Source of the DNA: an uncultured Acidobacteriota bacterium
GTDB taxonomy: Bacteria; Acidobacteriota; UBA6911; CAINFC01
NCBI GenBank assembly: GCA_903847975.1
Contig: CAINFC010000311.1
Span: 1 to 64,000 of the forward strand
Direction: 5' to 3'
DNA: 64,000 nt
This document shows positions 47,569-56,720 of the stretch, in pieces. Within the stretch, counting starts at the first letter, position 1, and each line of letters begins with the position of its first letter. The notes under the pieces were generated by a model. The model was not told the DNA's origin. It was given only the letters and a program-made list of their open reading frames with translations, and ran no database searches. A program made the translations under genes and the position numbers.

Positions 47569-48759
47569 ATGAACTGGTGGAAAAGGTTGCGTCGGTGGAT
47601 TCGATTTCAGAGAGATCCTGTGCAGGAGCTGACCCGGTTACGCCTGACGGTCGGATCGGCGGATGACCCGACCTCCGGTGCCAGTCCGCGCACGGCGCTT
47701 TCGGCAACGACAGCCGGCCAGAAAAGGGCGGAAAGCGAATACCCTGTTTCCGAAACGGCCGAGCCGGTTGCGCATGCGGATTTGGCGGTGGTGACGGCGG
47801 GAAGCGCGTTTCTTTTGAAAATAGACGACGAAAGCGGGTTCTGGCTGGATTTCGAAACGGTGTCCGAGCTCCGGGAACATACCGACGAAAAGATTATTCT
47901 GGAAAAAATATCCACCCTCTTTCCCGGAGCGGAGCCCGAGGAAGCGCTGTTCCGCTACTACCTTTCGCGGGCCGTTTTGTACAAGGAGTACACGCTGCCC
48001 GCGCTCCCGGCCAGCGTTCACAAAATCCTGGTACTGTCACGCCGGTTCCATGCCACTTTGAGCGATTACACCAAAGTGGTGGAGTCGGATCCGGGTCTGG
48101 CTAAAGGGGTCTTTCGTCTGGCCAATTCCGCGGCGTTCGCAACCGCTTCCGAAATGCACACCCTGCCTCAGGCCGTGGCGCACGTCGGGGTGAAGGAGGT
48201 GGAAAAAATCGCCATGGCCCAGGCCCTGGGCAACCGCATGTTCCAGGTGCGCCAGTATGAGCCGCTGGTACGCGATCTGACCCGCCATTCGGTCGCCACG
48301 GCCATCGGCGCCGAGCAGATGGCCCGTTACTGTCAGGTCGATCCCAAGGACGCTTTTCTGGCCGGATTGTTTCATGATTGCGGCAAGCTGGTTCTCCTGG
48401 GCCTGATTGCCGATGTGCAGAAGCGGCGCAAGCATGCTGTCCCCGATGGGCTGATCGACTCCGCCTTTCGGGCCTTCCACCTCTCCATCGGGGAGAATGC
48501 CTGCCAGTCCTGGCACTTTCCCGACGAGGTAACGGCCTCCGTGGCCCTTCACCACAAGCCGATCCCGACAGGGGATACTCTGGCCGACAGCGTCGGATTG
48601 GGAAACGTCCTGGCTCATCTGGCGGAAACGAAAGAGGCGGAGTTTGTTCTGGCCCCGGAAGACCCATTCAAAGTGCGGCTTCAGATGACACCGGACCAGC
48701 TGGCAGGAGTTGTCGGAGAAGTGCGCCTGAAATGGAAGGATTATTACCCGGATTCCTGA
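47569..48759 (+). CDS. HDOD domain signalling protein
   Basis: 396 residues from ATG 47569 (the frame is open to an ATG at 47500; the shorter start begins with MNWWKRLRRW, a usual short basic leader). An N-terminal variable region (about 1-135) precedes the HDOD domain (about 140-350; LPALPASVHKILVLSRR, VVESDPGLAKGVFRLANSAAF, AGLFHDCGKLVLL, SWHFPDEVTASVALHH). HDOD proteins are HD-fold regulators, mostly without phosphodiesterase activity, acting in chemotaxis, surface or stress signalling. Here the HD pair is present in LFHDCGK. It is followed 22 bases later by a zinc-ribbon protein, likely in the same transcript. Confidence 0.85.
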   Translation: MNWWKRLRRWIRFQRDPVQELTRLRLTVGSADDPTSGASPRTALSATTAGQKRAESEYPVSETAEPVAHADLAVVTAGSAFLLKIDDESGFWLDFETVSELREHTDEKIILEKISTLFPGAEPEEALFRYYLSRAVLYKEYTLPALPASVHKILVLSRRFHATLSDYTKVVESDPGLAKGVFRLANSAAFATASEMHTLPQAVAHVGVKEVEKIAMAQALGNRMFQVRQYEPLVRDLTRHSVATAIGAEQMARYCQVDPKDAFLAGLFHDCGKLVLLGLIADVQKRRKHAVPDGLIDSAFRAFHLSIGENACQSWHFPDEVTASVALHHKPIPTGDTLADSVGLGNVLAHLAETKEAEFVLAPEDPFKVRLQMTPDQLAGVVGEVRLKWKDYYPDS

Positions 48760-48781
48760 TCCCCTCACCCAGGCACGGCTT

Positions 48782-49321
48782 ATGAAAAAAAGAATCACTC
48801 CCTTTGAATGCCGCCAGTGCGGCTGTGACCGCTTCGATATCATCAAGGAATATGTGAGCGGCTTCGCCTATACTGATTATTATGAATGCCAGTGCGGCCG
48901 GGCAAGCCGCGCAGCGGTTCGCGAGTACATAGACAAGGCTTTTTACCAGAGCGCCGGGCCGCTGCGCGAGGATCACTCCTTCACCCTGGACGAAACCGCC
49001 AAAATCACCGATTTGCCCAAGGAGAGCCGGGAGTTCGATATCTTCTGCCAGGATTGTTACAACCAGGCGGAAGAGGAGGAGTTGAAGGTCGAGGTCCACA
49101 CCCTGGAAAACGAAGAGGAGGAGGTCAACTTCTTTGTGCGCTGTGCCGGCTGCGGACGGGAAATCGAGTTCGGGTGGTCGGAGCCGGGCCGCGGAGAATT
49201 GATCTGGCCGGTGGAGAGCGTCGATTTCCTGCCCCAGTACCTGTGGCCTGAACCGAGATACTTTGACCGCTGGGTGCAAAGAGGATGGTTCAAGCCTCTG
49301 ACCGTCAAAGTTAACGGCTAG
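48782..49321 (+). CDS. uncharacterised protein with four paired-cysteine motifs
   Basis: 179 residues. Four Cys pairs (CRQC near residue 12, CQC near 39, CQDC near 92, CAGC near 121) suggest two zinc ribbons or knuckles. The middle is very acidic (EEEELKVEVHTLENEEEEV), and the C-terminus is rich in Trp and Pro (LIWPVESVDFLPQYLWPEPRYFDRWVQ). No signal peptide or membrane segment. I do not recognise the family. It overlaps the 3-prime end of the convergent VCBS-repeat gene by 11 bases and probably shares a transcript with the HDOD gene. Confidence 0.65.
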   Translation: MKKRITPFECRQCGCDRFDIIKEYVSGFAYTDYYECQCGRASRAAVREYIDKAFYQSAGPLREDHSFTLDETAKITDLPKESREFDIFCQDCYNQAEEEELKVEVHTLENEEEEVNFFVRCAGCGREIEFGWSEPGRGELIWPVESVDFLPQYLWPEPRYFDRWVQRGWFKPLTVKVNG

Positions 49322-50465
49322 CAGGCCCGAGGTTGACGTACATTTTCAGGTTGGCGGTGGAAGCCCCGATGCAGACGATATCCGGCTTCCGGTCCCCGGT
49401 GAAGTCCTCCACCTTGCAGTCGGCCGCCGCAATGCCGCCGTCATCCAGAAGGGTGCGGACCCATTCGGCTCCGCGCGAATCTTTCGCTTTGAAAAGGTAA
49501 AGCTGGTATCCCTTGCCGCGGAATCCGGCCACAATTTCATCTCTGCCGTCACCGTCCACGTCGCCGGTGGCCAGAGCATGCCCGTTGACCATCGAGGTGT
49601 CGAGTATGGTCCGCTTCCAGTCCGGGCCCTCCTCCTGGTAGACAACCACCTGGCTTCCGTGCCAGGGCTCGATGGCCGCCAGGAATCGTTTTTTGCCCAG
49701 CGTCCCCATCCGGGCCTCACTGCTGCCGCACTCCGGGCATGGGCGCGGATCTCCGGGATGCAGCCGTATGCCTTTCCACGGAAAGCCTGCGGATGGGGAG
49801 TAAAGATGCAGGCCGTCAAAGCCGGCCGTTAAAAGGCCCTGTCCTTTGCCCTTCCAGGCAACCGGAATCACGGCATGAAGGATTCCGCGACGATCCTGGA
49901 ATGCCGTCTCCCTCTTCCACTCGCCTGGAATGTAGGCATAAACCGGGGCAAAGTCCTCATACAGAGGGGCTCTGGCCTGGAGGCCGACGAGCGGAGACAC
50001 CACCAGCAGCTTCTTTCCGCTGCCCGTCGGATCGAGCCAGCGGAGGCGATGAACGGTCGGAACCCGGTCGATCTCACGGGGAGTCCAAGGGTCCACCACC
50101 CGGCCTCCGGACTTGAGCAGGACCAGGTTGCCTTCGCTTTTTTCCGGATTGGTTTCAAAGTGGTACCCCAGCGCGCACTCCGGAATGCCGTCGCCGTCGT
50201 AATCCCAGCAGTCGATATTGATGGCGCGGGGAACGTCTCTGGCCAGGATATGCCGCTCCCAGCCCGGGCTCTGGAACCAGGCCAGGTCCTTGGCGCGCTC
50301 ATCCACGGCGATCAGATCCTTCCGGCCGTCTCCGTTCAGGTCAACGGAAGTCAGCTGGTAGCCGTATTGGAGGTCCTGGCAGATCGTTCGGCTCTCAAAG
50401 CGCGTCTGGGCGCCAGCGGCCAGCATCAGCATCAGCGAACAAAATAGAACGGGGACTGTTTTCAT
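49311..50465 (-). CDS. secreted FG-GAP/VCBS repeat protein
   Basis: 384 residues with a signal peptide (about 3-20). Calcium-binding FG-GAP/VCBS-type blades are visible: TSVDLNGDGRKDLIAVDE, CWDYDGDGIPECALGYH, ATGDVDGDGRDEIVAGFRGKG and EDFTGDRKPDIVCIG. These give a seven-bladed propeller, usually in extracellular adhesion or as non-catalytic parts of glycan-active proteins. Two CxxC Cys (RPCPECGSS) lie near the middle. The heparinase-like gene on the same strand is about 50 bases upstream, so the two may be co-transcribed. Confidence 0.78.
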   Translation of the reverse strand: MKTVPVLFCSLMLMLAAGAQTRFESRTICQDLQYGYQLTSVDLNGDGRKDLIAVDERAKDLAWFQSPGWERHILARDVPRAINIDCWDYDGDGIPECALGYHFETNPEKSEGNLVLLKSGGRVVDPWTPREIDRVPTVHRLRWLDPTGSGKKLLVVSPLVGLQARAPLYEDFAPVYAYIPGEWKRETAFQDRRGILHAVIPVAWKGKGQGLLTAGFDGLHLYSPSAGFPWKGIRLHPGDPRPCPECGSSEARMGTLGKKRFLAAIEPWHGSQVVVYQEEGPDWKRTILDTSMVNGHALATGDVDGDGRDEIVAGFRGKGYQLYLFKAKDSRGAEWVRTLLDDGGIAAADCKVEDFTGDRKPDIVCIGASTANLKMYVNLGPASR

Positions 50466-50516
50466 AGGAGTGCTCCTGATTCCTTTATAACAGGAAATGG
50501 CTTGAACGGGAAGGAA

Positions 50517-53500
50517 CTACTTTCGTCGCCGGTCATGGGGATTGGAGATCGCCAGAATGGCATAACTGCCGTCTCTTTGAAAAGGAAGCCGGCTGCGGTT
50601 GAGAAAGATGTCCCGCGCCGCGGGGCACCAGAGCCGCAGGCTCTTCGGCAGCGATCCGCTGGCGAACAGGTAAACAGACGTTCCCTCGTAATCTGCCTGC
50701 AGGGATTCCAGCCGCTCGGCGGATTGGAGCAGGATCAAACCTTCCTCCTCCAGGAGGGAGCCGTCGCCCAGGACCAGGCGGCGCAGGCCGCCCTCCGGCG
50801 AACGGCGGATGAAGCACAGCCGGCCGTCGCAGGAAGCGGATCCGAAAACGTGTTTCTCCCCGGATTGCCCCTGGGTTGCAGAAAAAAAGCGATCGCGGAA
50901 GGTGGCGGAGGTGACCAGGAATGCCTCCTGCTTTTCGGCAGGATCCGTCGTGACGAACAGTTTTTCCAGGACCGCGTCCGCCGGACGGCTTCCAAAGGGC
51001 TCCAGGAGGGTTGCGAAGGCAGTTGATTCGGCGCGGCGCCGGGCCAGGAGAAAAGGCACCGGGACTTTCGCGTCCGGACCCAATCCCTCCCCGGCCACAA
51101 TGGTGGTCCCCTTCTCTCCGAGCATCTGCAGGCGAACACCCCGGATGTCGGTTTCAAAATCGGCCAGAATCTGCTCTCCGGCCAGAGGGTAGGCGAGGGT
51201 CAGGTCGTCCGCATAAAGCGTGCCGGCGGGCGGCCGCCCGGACTGGTAGCCGACCTGGACGGACACCAGCTTCAGGGGAGCATCGAAAATCCCGTTTTCA
51301 TTTCCCAGAAAATGAGAGCAGGAAGCGATCGGCGGCGTGGATACCACCTTCCATCCGGTCCAATCGATGCTGCCCAGGCTGCAGGAAAACCTCTCATCCG
51401 AGCTGTCGTTGGCGCGCAAGGTGAGCGGGTGGCCTGAGCCGTCTCCGTAAAGCGCGAGCCGGAAGGTGGCCGGAGCTTCCGGAAAGGTCTGCGCCGGGGC
51501 GTAGCTGAAAAGGACATAGCCGGTTGCGGAGGAGAAATCGTACGTCATGCGCCCCGAGCCCTGCCCTCGGAAAACAGGGTCCCGCTGGAGAGTAAAGGTT
51601 GCGCCGATTCCCGTCGAACTGGTGTAAATCGTGCCGATCGCCGTTCCCGGCGGGGTCGACGCGTCGAAAGTGCCCAGGAATCGCGCGTCGGTCTGAATCG
51701 CCGCCGGTTTGCTTAAGTGCTGGTACCCATTCTGGGAAGGCAGGCCGCTGTAGGCGGCCAGCGGAAGAGAACAGGAGAATACTCCGCTGTTGTGATACAC
51801 CCAGTCCACGTCATGTTCCCTGCCGTCCAGGGATTGAATCCGGAACAGGTCCAGCACATATTCCGGAGTCATCCACAGGGTGCGCAGCAGTCGGGCGGAA
51901 GAATAGGCGGATCCCGCATCGGCGGCCATCCATCCCAGCCCGGGCAGGGCGCGGAAGTGATGCAGGGTTCCCTCGGCCGCAGACTGCGATTTCCCGTCCA
52001 CCACCACGGTGTTATGAGCGATGGTTTGCTTGTCCCAGGTCTCATGGGTGGGAGCGGCGTAGGATTGGGTTCCGGGGTCGACCCCCATGACCATTCCCCG
52101 GGCAAAGAAGATGAGCCCCAGTTTGTCGTAATGGCCGTGACCGCCGCCATGGGGCCCGAAGTCCAGAGCGAGATACATCGGATTGGAGGATGAATCGACC
52201 CGCAGAACCCCGTATCCTGCTGCGGGAAAAAGCTGGCTGGACATGCCGGGTTTCCCGCCGGAGGGCAGGGATTCCGCGCCCCAGAACAGGGCTTCCCTTC
52301 CGCGATCCCGCTGGCCGAGGGGGGCCAGAAAGGCGGGATCCCCGTAGCGGAGGAAGGCGGATTCGTAAAGGGTATCCCTGGACAGCAGGGTGACCGGGCC
52401 GGAATCATTGAAGAGCGGCAGATTTCCGTCCGGCATGGCGAAGGAAAGAGGGGACTCGAACATGGCCCGCAGGGAGGGCTCGGCGAAAAGATCCAATCCG
52501 GCTCGGGCAGACATTTCCGCCAGGTAGCTGTGGGCCGACAGGGCATAAAAGTGGTATCCCCAGGAGCCCTCATACCAGAATCCGTCCCGGGTCACGCTGT
52601 TTTTCATCTGAAAAAGAAAACCGTTCAGCGGATCCAGAAGAGCCTGCTGCAGAATCGGCGGGTCCTGGAGGGCCAATCCCACAGCTCCCAGAGCGGCATT
52701 GTGCCAGGACTGCCAGTTGCTGGCCCCCGCCGGGTTGCGCGACAAAGTGGACGCTGCGGCGCGAAGCAGGCTCCGGGTGATGGGTACAAGATCTTCCTGG
52801 CGGAGGGCCGTGCTGTCGGCGATCAGGTCGTAGGCCCAGGCCATGGAAATGAGCCAGATGGCCTCATCCAGAGTCTGGGAGTGCACCCGTCCTCCGCTGC
52901 GGGAATTCTTATTGTTGTTGTCGTGCAAGGCATAGGAAAGATAGCGGTCGGCATAAGCCCGAAGGATCTCGGCACACGATTGGGCATAGCGCGATTCGCC
53001 GGTCAGCCGGTAGGCCAGGCCCAGATCCCGGGCGGCGCCGGCCAGGTCGTCGTGCATGCGGGCGTAAATGACCTGATCGTAGGGCCATCCGCGGTAGGCT
53101 TTCCCGTCGGTGGGGCAGACGTGGCGGCCGGGGCCTTCGTATCTCAGGTAGGTGGAGGAATTGGGGCAGAGGTACCACATCCCCCACTGGCCGCCTTCGG
53201 GCGGCAGAGCCCATTGGGAAAGAAAATAGGTGCGGTTGTATTTCTGGGGCCAGTCGTCGGCTGACTGAATGATTGCCGCCATGGCTTTTTCCGCCCATGG
53301 CTGTTCCTGTCTCCAGCGCTTCATCCGGGAAAAATCCTCTGCCTCGAGCAGGGTGCGCGGGTTGCTGCGCGCCGGCAACTTTGCCGGAGAAACGGCCAGG
53401 AGCCTAGCCTCGTCCACTTCCGAATCACCTTCTCGCAGCGAAAGACGGAACGCGTAGGAGGAAAGCGGGCTGGCCGAAAGGATACGGCTTTCGGGGATAA

Positions 53501-54329
53501 CGACCGTCACCTGGATCGGTTCCCGGCCGCCAGCGGGCAGGAGCAGGGTCGAGCTGGGAAAAGTGACAAAAACGCCGTCCTGTGCCGGAGGGTTGACCTG
53601 GAAGGAGAGCGAGCGGGCAATTCCGAAGCGTTCGGTGAGTAAGAGTGTGAAGTCGTAACAGAAATCGGTTCGGCAAAAATAGGGCTGATAGTCAATTTCC
53701 GTAATGATCCCGGCTCCGAAGGACATGTCATCGAGAATGAGAAGAGTGTCCGGGAGAGGCGCATGGTCCCACCCGTCGGAGCTGAACTGCACGTAGTTGA
53801 TTTTTTTCCACCCGACCGGATTGCGGGCGACCAGGAAGCTGCCCAGTGGAATTCGCAGGAGCTTCCAGCCTGACCAGTTGACCTGAATCGGATAGCGGAA
53901 ATAGTCCCAGCCGGCGGCGTCGGCGCTGTTTTCCGAATCGAAAATCAGCTCGATCATCGCGTTGTTGGCTGTTCCTGAGTAAAGCCAGAACCGGACATAA
54001 TCCAGGGCAGACGCGTCAAGGGAAGGGGAGAAAGTTTTGCGTATGCTTTTGCTGACCGGGTGGTTTTCCCAGCGGCCGGAACCCTTCCCCGCCTGAACCA
54101 GGAGGGACTCTTTTTTCAAACCGGACCAGTCGGAAATGTCCTCGAAATCATCGATCAGGATCGATCCGGAAGCGCCGGGAACGGGGAGAACCACCTGTGC
54201 GGTTGCCAGAAAACAGAGTAAAAAAACGAAAAAGGCCCGCAGGGGGTGGCTGGAATCCCCGTCTTTTGTGGCTCTGCTGTCCGCAGTCCGGCCGATGCGG
54301 GAGGCCGGCCATGTTATCCTGTGTTCCAT
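50517..54329 (-). CDS. secreted heparinase II/III-like polysaccharide lyase
   Basis: About 1270 residues from ATG 54329. The signal segment (FFVFLLCFLATAQVVLP) is followed by a carbohydrate-binding-like beta domain (about 55-200), an alpha/alpha toroid of the heparinase II/III N-terminal type (about 340-650; DEAIWLISMAWAYDLIAD, NWQSWHNAALGAVGLAL) and the heparinase II/III C-terminal beta-sandwich (about 700-900). The latter carries FGPHGGGHGHYDKLGL and HNTVVVDGKSQ, which hold the conserved His/Tyr positions of this fold. C-terminal beta domains complete it. Family members cleave acidic polysaccharides by beta-elimination; the actual glycan is unknown. The start is supported by a terminator at 54447-54477 and a promoter at 54340-54367, both upstream. 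Confidence 0.83.
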   Translation of the reverse strand: MEHRITWPASRIGRTADSRATKDGDSSHPLRAFFVFLLCFLATAQVVLPVPGASGSILIDDFEDISDWSGLKKESLLVQAGKGSGRWENHPVSKSIRKTFSPSLDASALDYVRFWLYSGTANNAMIELIFDSENSADAAGWDYFRYPIQVNWSGWKLLRIPLGSFLVARNPVGWKKINYVQFSSDGWDHAPLPDTLLILDDMSFGAGIITEIDYQPYFCRTDFCYDFTLLLTERFGIARSLSFQVNPPAQDGVFVTFPSSTLLLPAGGREPIQVTVVIPESRILSASPLSSYAFRLSLREGDSEVDEARLLAVSPAKLPARSNPRTLLEAEDFSRMKRWRQEQPWAEKAMAAIIQSADDWPQKYNRTYFLSQWALPPEGGQWGMWYLCPNSSTYLRYEGPGRHVCPTDGKAYRGWPYDQVIYARMHDDLAGAARDLGLAYRLTGESRYAQSCAEILRAYADRYLSYALHDNNNKNSRSGGRVHSQTLDEAIWLISMAWAYDLIADSTALRQEDLVPITRSLLRAAASTLSRNPAGASNWQSWHNAALGAVGLALQDPPILQQALLDPLNGFLFQMKNSVTRDGFWYEGSWGYHFYALSAHSYLAEMSARAGLDLFAEPSLRAMFESPLSFAMPDGNLPLFNDSGPVTLLSRDTLYESAFLRYGDPAFLAPLGQRDRGREALFWGAESLPSGGKPGMSSQLFPAAGYGVLRVDSSSNPMYLALDFGPHGGGHGHYDKLGLIFFARGMVMGVDPGTQSYAAPTHETWDKQTIAHNTVVVDGKSQSAAEGTLHHFRALPGLGWMAADAGSAYSSARLLRTLWMTPEYVLDLFRIQSLDGREHDVDWVYHNSGVFSCSLPLAAYSGLPSQNGYQHLSKPAAIQTDARFLGTFDASTPPGTAIGTIYTSSTGIGATFTLQRDPVFRGQGSGRMTYDFSSATGYVLFSYAPAQTFPEAPATFRLALYGDGSGHPLTLRANDSSDERFSCSLGSIDWTGWKVVSTPPIASCSHFLGNENGIFDAPLKLVSVQVGYQSGRPPAGTLYADDLTLAYPLAGEQILADFETDIRGVRLQMLGEKGTTIVAGEGLGPDAKVPVPFLLARRRAESTAFATLLEPFGSRPADAVLEKLFVTTDPAEKQEAFLVTSATFRDRFFSATQGQSGEKHVFGSASCDGRLCFIRRSPEGGLRRLVLGDGSLLEEEGLILLQSAERLESLQADYEGTSVYLFASGSLPKSLRLWCPAARDIFLNRSRLPFQRDGSYAILAISNPHDRRRK

Positions 54330-54339
54330 GGATGGAAAG

Positions 54340-54367
54340 TGTATAGAGGAAAAGGAAAGCATGTCAA
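54340..54367 (-). promoter_or_regulatory. promoter of the heparinase-like gene
   Basis: Minus strand: TTGACA (54362-54367), a 16-base spacer and TATACA (54340-54345). With the ATG at 54329 the leader would be only a few bases, so the message may be leaderless; no ribosome site precedes the ATG. Confidence 0.55.
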
Positions 54368-54435
54368 GAAAGCAGGGAGAAACTCCCATGGTTTCCCTTG
54401 TGCCGAGGTCAGGCTCACAGGAATGGGGTGCCTCC

Positions 54436-54477
54436 AAAAAAAAAATCGGGAAGCAGGGTCCATCTCCCTGCTTCCCG
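54436..54477 (-). terminator. Rho-independent terminator upstream of the heparinase-like gene
   Basis: A perfect 12-bp stem CGGGAAGCAGGG/CCCTGCTTCCCG (54447-54458, 54466-54477) with a 7-base loop is followed on the minus strand by a run of about ten T residues. It stops minus-strand transcription coming from the LytTR gene. Confidence 0.9.
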
Positions 54478-54713
54478 GTTTGGTGGCATTTCCGTTGAAT
54501 GCCATCCCAGGAGGTAGACGACATAAGGGCTCCGAAAGTAAAACCGGTGGGAAGCGGCCGATGCCCGATTTCACCGTTTTTTCTTGTCGGATTTGGCTAT
54601 AGTATAAATTCCTGTCCCTTGCCCTGCGAAGAAGTTTGGGACCAGCGCACTGTCGGGAAGGATAAGATGGCAGAAAGATGTGCTGAACCGCTTCGGAACG
54701 AAGTTTACCGGGC

Positions 54714-55478
54714 CTACAGGTCGATCCCCATCCGGCGGCAGAGCTCCTCCCGGTACTTGCGGCTCAAAGAGAGCTCCGCTCCGTTCTGAAGAATCACTTT
54801 ATAGTCTCCATGAAAATAAGGACGCAGCTCCTGAATTCGCTCCAGATTGACGATCGAGGAGCGGTGAATACGGGCAAATTTCTGGGGATTGAGCTGCTCC
54901 TCCAGCTGGCTGAGTGTTTCCCGGATAATATGGGTCTGTTTGCCCACGTGCAGGCAGATGTAGTTGCCCGCGGACTCCAGCCAGTCGACATCGTGCACGT
55001 TCAGAAGATATACGCGGCCATCCGTTTTAACCGCCAGCCGATTCTGGTAATGATTCGGTCGGGTCAGCGACAGGGTCAGGTTTTTCAATTGTTCCTTGAT
55101 CGCCTCCTGTTTTTCTTCCGACAGCCTTCTTCGAACTCTTTGCAGGGCTTCATGGAATCTCTGCCGGTCGAACGGCTTGAGGAGATAGTCTACGGCATGA
55201 ACCTCGAAGGCCTGCAAGGCATAACGGTCGTAAGCAGTGACGAAAATAACCGTTGGAAAATCCTTGGGACCTATGGCGCGGATGACTTCCAGTCCATCCA
55301 TTTCCGGCATTTGCATGTCAAGAAAAACCAGGTCCGGTTCCAGCTCCTTGATGGCGGTAATAGCGCAAATTCCGTCGCCGCATTCTCCGGCGACCATCAT
55401 GTCTTCCTGTTCACCCAGCAGGCTCCGGATACGGTCCCTCGCTAGGGGTTCGTCGTCCACGATCAATACCCTGTACAT
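54714..55478 (-). CDS. LytTR-family response regulator
   Basis: 254 residues. The N-terminal receiver domain (about 2-120) has the acidic pair DDE near residue 8, the phosphoacceptor Asp in VFLDMQMPEMDG (about residue 54), and the Thr and Lys of VTAYDRYAL and LLKPFD. The C-terminal LytTR DNA-binding domain (about 148-250) has WLESAGNYICLHVG and KFARIHRSSIVNLERIQEL. It would act as a transcription factor controlled by a histidine kinase of the LytS or YehU kind, but no kinase gene is adjacent, so it is an orphan. It is preceded by an AT-rich 290-base region. Confidence 0.92.
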   Translation of the reverse strand: MYRVLIVDDEPLARDRIRSLLGEQEDMMVAGECGDGICAITAIKELEPDLVFLDMQMPEMDGLEVIRAIGPKDFPTVIFVTAYDRYALQAFEVHAVDYLLKPFDRQRFHEALQRVRRRLSEEKQEAIKEQLKNLTLSLTRPNHYQNRLAVKTDGRVYLLNVHDVDWLESAGNYICLHVGKQTHIIRETLSQLEEQLNPQKFARIHRSSIVNLERIQELRPYFHGDYKVILQNGAELSLSRKYREELCRRMGIDL

Positions 55479-55764
55479 AGGGTTAAATAACTCCTCGGTT
55501 GCTTTAATTCCGGTGTCTCATCCCAACGCCTCGTTGAGGACCTCAATCCGGGGGTTGAAGAAATACACTCATCACCCCCTCGCGTTAGACTATTAGACGT
55601 AATTTGTCTAAAAAAAGTTTCCAAAATCTCAGGAATTAAGTACCGGTCCCTCTGGTCACGGAAAAAGGCGTTTTGGTCACAAATTGCTTTATTCCGATGG
55701 CAGGAAATGGTATCTGATATTGAAATAAAACAGAAAAAGGATCCAGAAAATAAAGGAGGGGAAA

Positions 55765-55848
55765 ATGCTCGAACTTGTAGATCAATATGCCATTGCCGCA
55801 TTCCTTATCATTTTATTGATTCTGCTGTGCCTGGAAGGGAGCGTATAG
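55765..55848 (+). CDS. possible 27-residue single-span membrane peptide
   Basis: The ATG at 55765 has a perfect AAAGGAGGGG ribosome site five to twelve bases upstream, which decided the call. The product has a short polar start (MLELVDQY), an unbroken hydrophobic stretch (about residues 9-23, rich in Ile and Leu, one Cys) and an acidic tail ending EGSV. Such peptides often bind a larger membrane complex (compare KdpF, CydX), but no such complex is encoded next to it. The region is otherwise gene-free for 690 bases. No homologue is recognised; detection by ordinary gene finders is unlikely. Confidence 0.5.
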   Translation: MLELVDQYAIAAFLIILLILLCLEGSV

Positions 55849-56171
55849 CTTTTTCGGATTATTTCCAGCCGCTCCCGGCTTTCCCTTTGCTCACATCCCC
55901 TCCTGTAATCTCTTTCCTTCCAGCAGGATTCGGCTTTTTATCCGCAAGCTTGCTGTGTCACAATTTTTTTGGCTTTTTCTTTTCCAGGGATGACCCGGAA
56001 AAAAGACTGCACCTCCTTGTGACAAGCCCGCCCGCTTTTCCTGTCTTCCTGTAGGCCCAATCATTTCAAAGCGGATGGGGAGAGGGGCTTTTTACCGGTT
56101 TGTCTTCCGCGAGATCCGACTATTTTTTTATCCTTGTGCACGGTCGGCGGACTTACGGTACTCTTGTATAG
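55849..56171. other. gene-free pyrimidine-rich region with a repeat copy
   Basis: About 320 bases between the small membrane peptide and the ECF sigma gene. The plus strand is rich in T and C. Bases 56018-56054 (TGACAAGCCC...CCGCTTTTCCTGTCTTCCTG) match the flank and core of the repeat at 7101-7140. No other feature is supported. Confidence 0.5.
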
Positions 56172-56720
56172 GTGGACGCGGAAGATCTTGCAATCATAAG
56201 GCTTGCCCAATGCGGGGACAGGCCGGCTTTTGCCCGGCTGGTAGAACGATACTGGCCCATGCTGAACCGTCTGGCCCTCTCCATGGTCGGAGACCTGGAT
56301 GCGGAAGATTGCGCCCAGGAGGCATTTGTGATTGCCTGGCGGAAGCTACCCGGCTTAAGGGCACCGGAAGCCATGGTTGCCTGGCTGATCCGAATCACAG
56401 TCAGGTTGTGCATCCGGCGTTCCCGCTATTGCCGATTGCTCCGGCCGCTCTCCGCCCTGCGATTTCATCCGGAATTTCCGGAGCAGGATCCGTCCGCCGT
56501 CATCGATGTAGAATGGATGCTGATGAAATTGGCGCCGAGGCAAAGGGCAGTCATGCACCTGACCGTGATCGAAGGAATGTCGGACAGCGAAATCGCCGTT
56601 GCCTTGCACATCACAGCGGCTTCGGTCCGCTCGCACCGTCGCCGGGCAAAAGAAGCCCTGCAAAAATGGATTGCCGTACCTGTCCTGACGCCCAAAGGGG
56701 AATTATATGAACCGGAATAA
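56172..56720 (+). CDS. ECF RNA polymerase sigma factor
   Basis: 182 residues of the classical ECF type. Region 2 (about 8-75) has FARLVERYWPMLNRLALSMVGDLDAEDCAQEAFVIAWRKLP, including the DAEDCAQEAF core-binding motif, and region 4 (about 115-165) has LAPRQRAVMHLTVIEGMSDSEIAVALHITAASVRSHRRRAKEAL. GTG 56172 starts the conserved part; the ribosome site is weak. Its stop overlaps the next gene by 14 bases; that gene encodes a small membrane protein in the usual anti-sigma position. Together with the TonB-C-terminal protein it forms a three-gene operon sensing an envelope condition (inference). Confidence 0.9.
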   Translation: MDAEDLAIIRLAQCGDRPAFARLVERYWPMLNRLALSMVGDLDAEDCAQEAFVIAWRKLPGLRAPEAMVAWLIRITVRLCIRRSRYCRLLRPLSALRFHPEFPEQDPSAVIDVEWMLMKLAPRQRAVMHLTVIEGMSDSEIAVALHITAASVRSHRRRAKEALQKWIAVPVLTPKGELYEPE

